Shown: one piece after another, positions 13,401 through 24,309 of the stretch | Numbering within the stretch: the first letter of the stretch is position 1 | Layout: every line of letters begins with the position of its first letter | Assembly (NCBI GenBank): GCA_015680905.1 | Contig: CM027377.1 | Location: forward strand, 6,100,501-6,164,500 | Direction of reading: 5' to 3' | Origin: Coptis chinensis | Taxonomy: Eukaryota > Streptophyta > Magnoliopsida > Ranunculales > Ranunculaceae | Length of the DNA stretch: 64,000 nt | Made by a program: the position numbers and the translations under genes | The notes under the pieces: model-generated | What the model was told of the DNA's origin: nothing | What the model saw: only the letters and a program-made list of their open reading frames with translations | Database searches by the model: none

Positions 13401-15055
13401 CCCAATAGCAACAAGGGTTCTCCGCCTAAGACAAAAGAAAGAACCATTTTGACAACAAAGTTGACATGATACCCTTTTTCAAGACATTATCCGAGAGAAA
13501 AAAGATGAATTATATGCATATAAAAAACACAATGGAAACCTTCTACGGCTGTTTGCAATTTGAATGCAGCAAAGGAAACAAATCCCAAGCTACCTAGTCT
13601 TCAACACGTGACGCCCCTAACTTCCTAGAAGGTAGACCGGCCTGCTATAGCATCTTTGGAATATAGGGACGTCACAAACCGAGTAACCCCACTCCTCCCA
13701 CAACCGCTCTCTTGATGGCAATTGGGGATAGCATTTATATCATCTTATATAAAAGCAAATGTTGTAAGCAAATTTCATGATTCAACTTACTTCAATATAT
13801 GCACACAATGGTGTAATTCCAACAATAATTGGTAGGTACAGAGGCTAGCTTTTTTTCTAATTCCCAAGCTAGAATTAGAGCAGACCTGCCACCAGGATTT
13901 TATAAATAAAAAGAGTTGAAAGTTCTAATGACCTGAGTACAACATTCCACTAGCATCGTGTTTAAGATAAGTGTCAATTTCAACTCCGTGTGGTAAATAA
14001 TACGTACATATTACAAGTGTTGTTCAGACAAAAGATAGCTAATAAAATAATTAGCTTTGATGTGAGTAAATAAATAAGAAAGGGTCTCAATCTAAAATAT
14101 ACAATACTGTTCCACATTAGTTCGAGTATATCTTTGTTGTTCATTCATAAAGAGGTAAGTTTAGTATTGTGAATATAATATAGAGACAAACATTTACTAA
14201 ACAACTAACGAACAACTTATGATTATAGAGGTCATGATTTAATATATAGGGTATCATTAATAAAAGCAACAAGCATTACCGGCATATGTTCTGATGGAGC
14301 TTATCTTGAAGGTCAATGAAACTTTTGAAGCTTGCCTCATCAAAAGTAATGTCTCTCAAAACAGCACAAACAACATACGGGCGAATCTCACAAGTCTGCA
14401 GTATATCCCCACTTTTCATAAATAACATCTAAAAGCATAATTAAGAAAATGCACAAATAGTCGAAATAATACCTCGGGCTTGACGTGCATTTTAAGCATC
14501 GAATCTCTTGGTATATTCGACACTCTATAATTAGGAATCTCATCAAGTCCTTGGAATATTCTAAGTGCTTGCACTAACCCTTCGAAACAAAGTAAATCGT
14601 ACCTATTACCAAAAACCCAAATTAACCAACAAAATAAATAATTAATTAATTAATTAATGAAATAAATGAGTTAAGAAAAAATGATAATACCTATTAGCAC
14701 CAATCTCAATTTTGTAAATAACTTCTTCTTCTTCTTCACCTTCCACGTCATCATTTCCCAAGTGTTTCTCCTTTCTAATTATCGCTTTCTCCGTAGTCTA
14801 ATAATATAAAATAATAAATACTTGAGGTTTTCATTTATAACGAAAAAAAAAAAGTAAAATACTTACAACTTCGTCGAGTTCGAGTCCGTAAGCGCTGCAA
14901 AAGTCGTCAAACTCAACTTCGGCTGAGAAAATGAAAAAACAATGATAAATGCCGGTACGAAATTAAAAAAAAAAATCGATTGAGATTGGTTACTTACTGT
15001 AAGTTCGTCCGAGGGATTTGAAAAGCCGGTCTCTTCCCACTGAGATTTTAGGCAT
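4500..15055 (-). CDS. Phenylalanine--tRNA ligase beta subunit, cytosolic
   Basis: Attaches phenylalanine to tRNA-Phe in the cytosol as an alpha2-beta2 enzyme; the beta subunit carries the tRNA-binding and editing domains. Nineteen exons: 15055-14998, 14922-14867, 14797-14691, 14602-14473, 14395-14280, 13425-13359, 12684-12643, 11593-11552, 11389-11313, 11082-10956, 10846-10679, 10004-9876, 9774-9670, 8897-8763, 7710-7636, 6955-6848, 5778-5683, 5579-5487, 4583-4500. They total 1815 nt, i.e. 604 residues plus stop, with every phase agreeing. Landmarks: N-terminus [19 protein letters not shown], middle [19 protein letters not shown] and [13 protein letters not shown]5 region [17 protein letters not shown] then [13 protein letters not shown], and core motifs [17 protein letters not shown] and GNPRSADFE. 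Length and order match plant cytosolic PheRS beta. One intron (5486 down to 4584) has a GC donor. I see no frame break, so this is the best-supported gene in the window. Confidence 0.96.
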
Positions 15056-15153
15056 TGTTAAAAGAAAGAGTTGAGCGAGAAAATAAAAAAAATTGAAGTG
15101 AGAGAGATAATAAAGAGAGAAAACAGTAGTAATGATTTAAGTATATTGGACCG

Positions 15154-15180
15154 GGCCCAAATAAAAAATATATATGGGCT
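15154..15180 (-). promoter_or_regulatory. Paired site II (TGGGCY) elements upstream of PheRS beta
   Basis: About 100-125 bp upstream of the PheRS beta ATG, GGCCCA at 15154-15159 (TGGGCC on the gene strand) and TGGGCT at 15175-15180 flank an AT-rich core. Site II elements are known in plant promoters of translation and ribosomal genes and are bound by TCP factors. The sites are visible in the sequence; the regulation is inferred. Confidence 0.45.
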
Positions 15181-15305
15181 ATGTGAATTTGTGGGAGGCT
15201 CGTCTCACCGAATTGGAGAACCGGGGATTATAATATTCTTCTCTTCTCCAACAAACTTTCAGCAATTCGTACGATATTTTTACACACTTCAGCAACTTTA
15301 CACAC

Positions 15306-15419
15306 ACCACACCTTTTATATATATATATATATATATCCTAAGTCTGTAACTCTTATATTGTACCACACCTTTTATATATATATATATATATATCCTAAG
15401 TCTGTAACTCTTATATTGT
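15306..15419. repeat. Two-copy 57-bp tandem duplication with (TA)n core
   Basis: Two almost identical 57-bp units start at 15306 and 15363. Each begins ACCACACCTTTTATATATAT and ends near ACTCTTATATTGT. The (TA)n core length is nearly the same in both, so this looks like one recent tandem duplication. The repetitive peptide read across it is a by-product of the repeat. Confidence 0.85.
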
Positions 15420-16086
15420 GTGTATAAGTATTCTCACATCCAGACCTATCGGTGAACCTAAAATTTAAATAAAATAAGGAATTTGGAGTGCTATGAAGTT
15501 GGGATTAGTAAAATGGGAAGTGGTGGTATCGGAATAAACTGATTTATTAATTAATTGGAACAAGTCACTGTATTGGGATATGAGGTTGACACTGGACTCA
15601 ACTGGACTCAAATGGTACTCAAATGGTATTATTTCTTCTTACCAACAAACAATAATCAAGTACAGCTAATGTTGTTGATTTCCTGAGTACATATGTATAT
15701 TTTTATTTAGAGTTTTATTTATTATAAATAAATGTGAGTTTTCGATTCAATGTGACTCAAATGGAGTTTGTCTAGAGTGTTGAGGAGCTTAGTGACAAAC
15801 TAAATCAAAGTGGAAACCAGTGCATATACCATAGATTAGATTGCTGATGTGAAGAGTTCTTCAATGACACCAGTTTTGTGTTTGTGGGATTAAATATCTC
15901 GGAATTTGTGGCTTTAATGTAGGACCCAAGAGTTACAGTTGCAAATTATGTTGGAGTGAAGAAAATATAATGGTTACTAGTGATCCGGAATTATATTTCC
16001 AAAATAAAATTTTGTATGCCGAATGCGTTTAACAAGGTTGTTTCCTGATATTCAAATTTTCAACCAAGACGAGATTAGCAAGACTG
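15420..16086. other. Intergenic, no gene seen
   Basis: AT-rich spacer upstream of PheRS beta. No coding region or structured repeat recognised apart from short direct repeats such as ACTGGACTCAA near 15590-15605. Confidence 0.5.
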
Positions 16087-16823
16087 TACGGGTGATAATT
16101 TGGCCCTCAGGCCCTCCTCACGCCCCCAAAATTATATGTCTAACACCTCAAAAGTTATCCCACACAAATTTGAGGGGCAAGCCGGCCCGACCCTCATGCC
16201 TATAAGAAGCGAGCTAGAGCCTAGGTTAGTAGGTTATAAAGTATGAGCCCGACCCTCATTACTCTCACCAGCCCTCACTTTGCCCTCATATGTTTTATTG
16301 TTGTTTTACATTACATGTATGTGTTATATTTTAATTATCTAAGTTGTATCAATTTGTTTTCATTAAATTAGTTTTCAATAGGGGATAGATTATAACATAA
16401 TATATGTATATTTGTAATTGATTGAAGGATAGGTATATAAGTCATACATAAACACAAATCCAACCTAACAACATAATTAAATATAAAAAATATAAATGTT
16501 TTAAAAATATTATCTATTCCACCGTCTGTATCTCTCTTTTTCTAAGGGCATAAGAGTTTGTTTTGTATATTTAGTTAAAATTGATATATATAAAAGTATG
16601 ATAAAGATAAATAAAAAATCACCAAAAAAATTAAGTAAACTAGTAACGTATAATTTGGCTCTCTCAAAAACGAGGGCCGAAGAGCGGGTTAAGGGCTTGA
16701 GTTTTCACGACCCTACTTAACCCGACCCATAATACAAAATAAGGACGGGCTAACCCGACCCTCAATCATAAAGACTTTTATGGTTTAAGGGCGCCCGGTC
16801 CAGCCCAACCCTTTTAACACCCA
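16087..16823. mobile_element. Degenerate non-autonomous hAT-like element
   Basis: The left part begins CGGGTGATAATTTGG followed by GGCCC-rich sequence. The right end reads AACCCTTTTAACACCCAT, whose complement ATGGGTGTTAAAAGGGTT resembles the TAGGGGTGTAAAA terminus of the better defined element at 53823-54569. Both have GGGTCGGGC/GCCCGACCC-type sequence near the ends and an AT-rich centre. No convincing 8-bp target duplication was found, so the limits are approximate and the call rests on terminal resemblance. Its right third recurs at 18263-18498. Confidence 0.45.
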
Positions 16824-17095
16824 TAAACCAAAGTAGTTTAGTTGTTTTAGATAGACACAAACCATTAAAAATGATCATATATTAATATATTAAAACTAAG
16901 ATGATTGAGAAACTGCGGTCTTCCACCCCTTAATTAAGTAGGCATCAGCAAACACAACCTCCAATCAAGGGTGTGATGTAGTAGGTGCAGGACAAATTTG
17001 TGATGTTAGTGATTGGAGGTTGCATCCATGGCATAGCCTGTCCTCAGAGTGCATTTAGTACCTAAAACTAATAAATATATATAAAATAATTGTTG
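16591..17095. repeat. Segmental duplication, copy 1
   Basis: Matches 18263-18755 in the same orientation with scattered substitutions and short gaps. It begins at TAAAAGTATGATAAAGATAA, includes the right end of the hAT-like element, and runs through CTAAAACTAATAAATATATA. In this copy the flank continues into the tRNA-His gene; in the other it continues into unrelated DNA. Confidence 0.85.
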
Positions 17096-17108
17096 ATACA
17101 CAATGTGG

Positions 17109-17180
17109 GTGGCTGTAGTTTAGTGGTTAGAATTCCATGTTGTGGCCGTGGAGACCTGGGCTCGAATCCCAGCAGCCACA
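17109..17180 (+). tRNA. tRNA-His, anticodon GTG
   Basis: A complete 72-nt cloverleaf. The acceptor stem is GTGGCTG (17109-17115) paired with CAGCCAC (17173-17179), with A at the discriminator position. The anticodon stem CCATG/CGTGG contains one T-G wobble pair and encloses the loop TTGTGGC, with anticodon GTG at 17142-17144. The T arm is CTGGG/CCCAG around CTCGAAT. No intron. This matches the usual plant nuclear tRNA-His, to which the extra 5' G is added after transcription. All stems pair, so it is likely functional, although it sits in a rearranged stretch. Confidence 0.93.
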
Positions 17181-17187
17181 TTTTATT

Positions 17188-17355
17188 TCCTTTTTCCAAA
17201 AAAATTCTCCACCATTCACATGACACTAATATATATTTCATTTTTCCAAAAAAATTCCCAACCATCTAGGTCACAAGACACTAATATAAACGAATTGTTT
17301 CCTTTTTCCAAAAAAATTCTCAACCATCTAGGTCACAAGACACTAATATAAACGA
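17188..17355. repeat. Three-unit tandem repeat just 3' of tRNA-His
   Basis: Units begin with TTTTTCCAAAAAAATTC near 17189, 17239 and 17306. They continue AACCATCTAGGTCACAAGAC then ACTAATATAAACGA; the first unit is shorter and more diverged. Units 2 and 3 are nearly identical over about 60 bp. Function unknown; the array begins within 10 bp of the tRNA 3' end. Confidence 0.8.
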
Positions 17356-17547
17356 ACGTTCCAGATCTCTTCACTTCCAATCGACATTTTATCTTATTTC
17401 AATTCTTCATTAAAAAGACCAATAAACCCTTTCTCATTACCTAAAACCTTCAACACCAAAAAATACAAAAATAATAAAAATAATAAAAATAAAAACTCTC
17501 CTTCATTAAACCTTTCGTTTTTTTCCCATCACTTTGCAGAGAAAGAG

Positions 17548-18262
17548 ATGGGTAGTGATAGTGAAGCAGAGAAATCATCATAGAAAGAGAGAAAGAAGAT
17601 AACAGCTTTAGCTCCTATAGCTACACCTTTGGCTGGAAAAAAAACTCTTAAACTTGTTAGAAAAAGTATAATTTAACCATTTCTTTTCACACTTTATCTT
17701 ATTAAACATATTTTGATGTTGTGCTATCTTTTTTTCACGTATATATTTTTTTATATCATACTTGTATTTTATTGAGGTTGAGTGGATACTTGTTTTGAAG
17801 TTGAATTTAGTTTTTTTTAAGGTGGGTATTTTGTTTAACTTGTGTATATTGAGTCATTTGTTGAAATAAGAGCTGTGCTTCATTGTATAGTGGAAAATAT
17901 CAAATTGCTTGGCATTGTTGGAATTATAAACTAGAGCACTACTTAATTTAGTGACATTTAAGTTGCAGCTAGAAAAGTGGTATTAGAAAGTTTGAACCTT
18001 GTTTCTAATTAGTGCGTGAATTTTTTTTTTTTTTAAACTTGTTGCGAAAAAAAATGCCAAATGTGGTAGGATGATGCTCATGTTCTGTTGTGTTTGATGC
18101 TTCTGCCCCTTTTTCGTGGTAGACGATTGTGTATATGGGTTTAAGTTTGCTTATTGTGTAACATTTTTTTGACATTGTTATTTTCCCGTTGGGTGTAGCT
18201 GCTGAATCGAAGTGCTTGAAGAGAGGAGTAAAGGAGGTGGTTAAGAGCATCCGACGTGGTAA
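17548..18262 (+). pseudogene. Truncated NHP2 pseudogene with intron retained
   Basis: Nearly identical to exon 1, intron 1 and most of exon 2 of the intact NHP2 gene at 25616. Homology to its 5' flank starts about 17434. Damage seen: codon 12 is TAG (CAG in the gene), a short CTTTGCAAAAAA-type segment of exon 1 is lost, and the last exon-1 base before the donor is A instead of G. The copy ends abruptly inside exon 2 at 18262, where it joins the second copy of the duplicated segment. Exons 3 and 4 are missing. The retained intron shows a DNA-level duplication rather than retroposition. Confidence 0.92.
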
Positions 18263-18755
18263 TAAAAGTATGATAAAGATAAATAAAAAATCACCGACAA
18301 AATTAAGTAAACTAGTAACGTATAATTTGGCTCCCTAAAAAACGAGGGTCGAAGAGCGGGTTAAGGGCTTGAGTTTTCACGACCCTACTTAACCCGACCC
18401 TTAATACAAAATAAGGACGAACTGACCCGACTCTCAATCATAAAGACTTTTATGGTTTAAGGGCGCCCGGTCCAGCCCGACCCTTTTAACACCCATAAAC
18501 CAGAGTAGTTTAGTCTTTTTTGATAGACAACAACCATTAAAAATGATCATATACTAAAACTAAGATGATTGAGAAACTGGCGGTCATCCACCCCTTAATT
18601 AAGTAGGCATCAACAAACACAACCTCCAATCAAGGGTATGATGTAGTAGGTGCAGGACAAATTTGTGATGTTAGTGATTGGAGGTTGCATCCATGGCATA
18701 GTCTGTCCTCAGAGTGCATGTAGTACCTAAAACTAATAAATATATATAACATAAG
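18263..18755. repeat. Segmental duplication, copy 2, fused to the NHP2 pseudogene
   Basis: Second copy of 16591-17095, starting exactly where homology to NHP2 exon 2 stops. It contains the right end of a hAT-like element and the flank up to AATAAATATATATAACATA. The junction at 18262/18263 is a clear rearrangement breakpoint. Confidence 0.85.
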
Positions 18756-19355
18756 TGGGTGTTTGGTTCTCATTTTTTCAAAAAATTATTTTTTCTTAAA
18801 AAAAATTTGTATGAAAAAATATTTAATCTAAAAACAGTTTTTGAATAAACATGTTTGGTTGTGATTTTTCTTAAAAACTATTTTATCAAATCAGATTTCG
18901 CATTATATTTCTCGATATATGTTGGCATATTGCGGCATAAAGTACTAAAGTCTAAAACATCGAGGCAATTCATCTGCTTTTAGAGCCCAAAGTGTTTCCC
19001 TCAAAGAAAGATAGTTTTTTAACTTGAAAAACAAGTTTTACCTAATTATCATAAAACTAGTTTTTGGGACCAAGACAAATAATAAACTCAAAAATATAAT
19101 CATACTAATTAAATTCATGTAATTAAGTAAATCTTTGTTGCCCCCCCCTTAAAGACAAAACGTTGTTGTCTACTCTTATATCTCAAAGACATAAACTACT
19201 CTTATATCTCAAAGACATAAACAATGATTATATAATACAATCAAGGTGTCTCATGCCTAATAATGAACACTATACATATCCACATAATCGTATGACATGA
19301 CATGCATTCTCATGGATAGAAAGTAGTTCAAGTAAATGGAATAAACAAATAGAAC
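18756..19355. other. AT-rich spacer with a 27-bp tandem duplication
   Basis: No gene recognised. Poly-A/T-rich sequence starting GTGTTTGGTTCTCATTTT near 18762 resembles an end of a small non-autonomous DNA transposon, but no partner end was found. CTACTCTTATATCTCAAAGA is repeated in tandem near 19170-19222. Confidence 0.5.
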
Positions 19356-20152
19356 CTGAGGAGCAAATTGTTGTGAAACACGAGATGACAGAGCAACATT
19401 CCTTGCTTCGTCGCAATAGCTAGTTCTCAAGCAAAAATAAATTTGTAAATAAGTTAAATGAGTTAATTTAGTAGCATGCTTTTAAGTGATAGAAGGGTGA
19501 TTAATTGCTAAGATCGAAAATCTATGGCGCAGTTATGCTATGTATCTAGTATGCTTTCATAAGCAACTCTGTCGAGTTATATAGCATTTAGACATATACT
19601 TCCATCCTAAGTTCGAAAATACAACAGGAAAAGAAGATGCACATACAATGATAAGGTGATTCTCCAGAAAGATGTCTCTATTAGTCATACCAACAATAAA
19701 TACATCTGATTGGTGGGTTGTGTACTATGTTAACCCTTTATGGAATTGTAGAAGCCTCGTGGAAGAGACCAGTGACTTTACTCATCCATATGTGATTCAT
19801 ATAAAAGTACAACATCAAAACTACTCAAGTGTTTGTCGAGGATAATTTCCATTCAAAATAACCACAGTGGTTCACCAAAGGACAAAAGGTTACAAACAAA
19901 AATGCAGTTCTAGATGTTTCTTAGAAGTAAGAACTGATAGCGAAAATTGATAAAATTCTTTTTAATTCGACCACCTGCTGCCAAGTTGTATCTAGGGGAG
20001 GCTGCCTACTAGCATCACTTGCATCAAAATCCAGCACCCCATAATCTCTACTAATTCACTCCTGTCATCCATCTTGTCATTCTCTTTTATGGACACCATA
20101 AAAGATGTCCAGATATTTTAAGTGTGCACATAGTTGTAGGAATATGAAGAAG

Positions 20153-23100
20153 CACTACTACAAAAATGCACATTAGCCACGGTTGGTCATTTGCTATATA
20201 CCACTGTTTCCCTAATAACAGTGGTTTATACTCATTTACCACGGTACAAAACAATTTCCTGGTTTTGGAACAAGTAAATACCACTGATGTTGTAAAACAG
20301 TGGGATATAATACACCATATACCACGGTGGCATGAAATATGTTTTTGTATTCGTATATCCCACTGTTTCCTTGAAAACAGTGGTTTATATTTTGGGCAAA
20401 ATTACACCTACCGTGGATAAAGCAGATTTAGAGAAAAAAAAAATCAGAATAAGAAAAAAGAAAAGAAACCCACTTCTCCCACTCGCACTAGAACTCTTTG
20501 TTCCACTTCTTTCTCTCCTTAGTTTCTGTCCCCAGGGTTCGTAAGTTTCTTATAAAATAAAAACATAAAAAGGGTTCACAAGTTGAGAGAAATCAATCGT
20601 CCAACTGCAAGGTTTCTGCCTTTTCGTGTAAGTAGGTTCTTCTCAAAATGTGTTGACTAATCACTATTCGTGTAAGTAGGTTTTGTAATTCTTGAATTCG
20701 TTTTCTAGGGTTTATAAATTTCTTGTTGATTGAGTTTTAAATTTTATTGTTTTTACCAGCTATATCAGCCGTCATGGGGACTAAGCGATTACCGTATCCT
20801 GGCGTGGTCTTTGATCTTGTCCATCTTGCGCTTGTAGGGGTATCGTGGCACATTGAAGGTATTTCTATCTTGCAATGGCTTTCTCGGTGATGTTATTTAG
20901 CATAACCGCTCTTACGTTCGAACTCATTGGGATTTGAGTATGCACGGTGGCAAACTTCTTTTAGAGTTGAACTGGTTTTGCGACCGGTGGTTACTTCATG
21001 TGGTATGCTACTCCAAAGATACCGTCGGGCGTAAGATGTTGAAATTTGGACAGGTATATTACGTTACTAGTTGTCTGTTTTGAATAGGGAATTGATAGAT
21101 CGCTAACTCTGTTCTGCAAAATTGATGCAGCCATGTCTGCACTAATGAAGATGTGTTGGGAACTAGTAGTGATTAAAAATGATACAGTAAACCAAGTAGG
21201 TGCTTCTATATTCAGGAAACCCACTTCAAATGATGCTTCCAGACCTGCTCAGGCTGGAGCCTAGGGCATTGGGCTAGCCTTGTTTTTTCAATTTTTCCCC
21301 AGCCTATACTATTTGAAAGAAATATTGGTATCCTACTTAGGTGGATATATTTGCTGTCTCCTGATATTCAATTCGGGCTTTTTCATTATCACTTTTAAAA
21401 ACATGCTTGATAATTGACATGCTCTTATTTCCTCTCTAATTCTACTAATAATTGTTTGTTTAATGTGAGATATGTAGAGATGGACAATCATAAGGAAGCG
21501 TCAGGCTAGCTTGAATTCAAGGGGGGGTAATCCAACAAATCCACGACTTTCATCAAGCACAACTTGCAACTCGTCGAGGCGGTTTCACATGCACTTAATA
21601 TGCCTTCGGGCTGCATGTTCGTAAGTATGTTACAAATGTTTTCTATTGTTCCATAGACTCGGCCAAATTCCACTAACTACACAACAACCCCCACACACAC
21701 ACACACAAAAGAAAAAGAGAGACAATTTATGCGGCATGTACATACGACTACATACTTGATACATTCGGGTTTAATGCCCAATGAATTATATGTACAAGAT
21801 TCTACCCATTAATCTATATCGATGCACTCTAAATTTCATATGTTTATGACAAAATAAGGAAAAAAACTGTTTTTCACTTTTTCCCGCCACACAATACCAA
21901 GACCCCGTTGTTGAATGCGAAAAAGCCGATAATGGTGTTTGCTAAACAAAAGGGTCTTTAGATTTCTAGTTCATCCAACATGCTAATGATGCAAAAGCGT
22001 CGATCTTGGGGAATTCCATCAAGTTCGACTTTAGTTCCTTCGTTCACGAAGATATTTCACATGGATCTTAGATACAACAAGCTCCTCATAATAAAGTAAC
22101 ATCAAAACACAACACTGAAACCTAAAATAAATGTCGATTAAAGGATCACCAATGAAGTCCTCTTTGGCTCCAAATCCTATGATACGCTTAACCGCACTTG
22201 CGTCGGTGCTTGCATTGCCCCCTTCACCGCGGCTTCACCGCTTTAAAGCCGCACAATCAAAAGTGCTCTCCATATAATACGGACCAGGTTCCCCGATCAA
22301 AACGCGTCATTTGCGCCAGCGCTACTAGCCTTGCAGGTTCTCGCCCTAATGTACACTACATTCGACACGGCCGCCCTATCGTCAAGACTATATTGTAGCC
22401 GGGGCCAAGTATCCAAAGAACTGGCAAATGGGTAAGGTCAAGAAGAGCATGGGATTCCCACAAGAAGACCTCGGTTGGTGGCAAGTTCAGTCCTCTTAGC
22501 ACCTCATCATCTAATTGTATGTCTCAACAAGTGATGCGATGTCGTCTTCTTCTCCGCTTTATATGGGGTGGACGGTAAAGAGCCCAAATGCTATCGTAGC
22601 ATCCAAGGAAGGTGCTAAATCTGATGTAGAGATGAAAGATGTTGGTGCTGCAAATGTTCCCAATGAGTTTGGCCCTCGCCAAACAGAAATTTCAAATCCT
22701 GAGGTGCTTACAGAAAATCAGACAACTCCTGTGGAGAGTCTGAATCATTCACAAAAGGTGGGTGCTGGTGAAAATAAACAATTACCTCGAAATGAATTTT
22801 CTATACTCCTTTGACTTTTATGGTTTCATATTAGTTGTTATCATGTTGATGTCGCAAATAGTATGCATTGTATACTCACTTTCTTTGTTGACGTTTAATG
22901 GCTTTCAGAGGACATTAAATCCCAAAGCAGCCCAACCTCCATCAACACCCAAGTTAGGCAGCGCAACAATGCAAATAAGAAAACAGGAGATTAAGCAACA
23001 GGTATGTAAGTATTTTATTTACACGTGATATATAACTCAAATGTTACATTGTCCTAAGATTTACACTTTAGATTGTGGAAACAAAAAAATAAGTAAACAA

Positions 23101-24008
23101 ATGTCAAGCGTCATTTGGGGGGCAACAATTGATTTAGGGCCGGTAAATTGTAGTTTACACATTATATATTATTAAAATGTCTGCTTGTGCTTATATTTCT
23201 TTAGCATTCTATTATTTTATGGTATTCTTCGTTAGTAAGTTATTATTTTATGGTATTGATCGTGCATATGACACTTAACACTCAAAGATACCTATGCACA
23301 AAATGAACTTGATGTTGTTCGACTTGAAATTCTGAAGTTCATCTAATGGAATGTTCGAGCCGGTCATAGTGTCTTAACTAGGTTTGGACCTTTCTAGTTA
23401 AGGTTTGGGGATTGATCTCAACATTTGTATTTTTCATTGTAAAACTCATTTGATGTATAGGTGGAACAAATATATTACTCCTTTGATATTTTAGAACGAA
23501 GAACAAGTTGGTCGTTATTTTTTTTTTATTGACGCGAAAATTATCAAATTCTTTTAGCAATTCACTGTTGTATGGTCTAAATTTGTTTCTTTTGTTTGTT
23601 GCACGATGAATATATTGTCTGAGCAATGTGTTTTTTAAGTTAGTGTGGATTCGGTGAAAATATATGCAGGTTGAAATTAAATAATCATGGGATTTAAAAA
23701 AAAAAAAAAAAAGTATAAACCACGGTTGTGTAAGAACAGTGGTTTAAGGGGATTATATAAGCCACAGTTTGAATCAAACAGTGGTAACGGTTGACATCAC
23801 ACACAGCGTACGTAAATACTATTAACCACGGTTTCTGATATCATAATACCTCGATTTTTTCAAAAACCGTGGTAAATAGAGGATACTTAATACCACGGTT
23901 CTGTTAGAAGTATTTGTCACGGTGGTTGTTACCACGGTATAAAAACAGTGGCTAAAGGCTTTTTACCACTATAAATAACAGTGGTATATGAGCTTTTCTG
24001 TAGTAGTG
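20153..24008. mobile_element. CACTA (En/Spm-type) DNA transposon, complete ends
   Basis: The left end CACTACTACAAAAATG starts at 20153 and the right end TTTCTGTAGTAGTG finishes at 24008. Both are flanked by a 3-bp direct repeat AAG (20150-20152 and 24009-24011), as expected for CACTA elements. About 250-300 bp inside each end lie repeated subterminal motifs of the ACCACGGT / CCACTGTTT / AACAGTGGT type in both orientations (20170-20420 and 23715-24000), the usual transposase-binding region. The interior, 3.3 kb, has no intact transposase. Degraded coding-like stretches occur at 20770-21250, 21480-22480 and 22539-22814. Length 3856 bp; probably non-autonomous. Confidence 0.92.
22539..22814 (+). 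other. Unrecognised Ser/acidic open frame inside the CACTA element
   Basis: An ATG at 22539 opens a frame rich in Ser, Glu, Asn and Lys (for example KSDVEMKDVGAANVPNEFG) that ends at 22814. A further coding-like stretch at about 22909-23001 (LNPKAAQPPSTPKLG) could be a second exon, as the preceding bases end in AG. Hydrophilic composition would fit a TNPA-like DNA-binding protein or a captured host fragment. I do not recognise it. Confidence 0.3.
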
Positions 24009-24309
24009 AAGCAAGATGCAGATGCATGATACTACTTCACCAAATCAAACAATTTTAATTGTTTTTGTAAATTACATGCATTCCAATCATTGTTCAGCTC
24101 ATAATGGATTCACGTTGGCAATCACCAATTCTTTCACGAAATAAGTACCCAAAGTACTAGAACAAAATTGTTACCTGAGCAGGATGATTTTGGATTGTCT
24201 CGAGGATATGCTTCTCATGTCCCCATTCAAGTTGTCGCCTAGCACCGATTATTAATGACATTTTCCTTGAGATTTTCCTTGAACTAACAGAGTTTTCAGC
24301 CACTAATGT

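Larger units (their letters stand above)
19356..24309 (-). pseudogene. Nup93/NIC96-type nucleoporin gene relic (two exons)
   Basis: Two exon-like pieces with splice signals remain. 24309-24175 encodes a stretch containing SLIIGARRQLEWGHEKHILE and TIQNHPAQ. 19419-19356 encodes YCDEARNVALSSRVSQQFAP. Both match adjacent conserved regions of plant Nup93 (Nic96 family), a scaffold protein of the inner ring of the nuclear pore. The exon expected between them, the long N-terminal part and the C-terminal half were not found. The gap is largely filled by a CACTA element (20153-24008). A working Nup93 is over 800 residues, so this is a fragment, either captured or left after deletion. Confidence 0.75.

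Noticed and set aside
16023..16205. Short plus-strand frame beside the hAT-like element
   Set aside because: Overlaps the element end; no domain, and it spans the terminus sequence.
18756..19100. Possible additional hAT-type MITE starting GTGTTTGGTTCTC
   Set aside because: Only one end-like sequence was seen; no matching inverted end or target duplication found.
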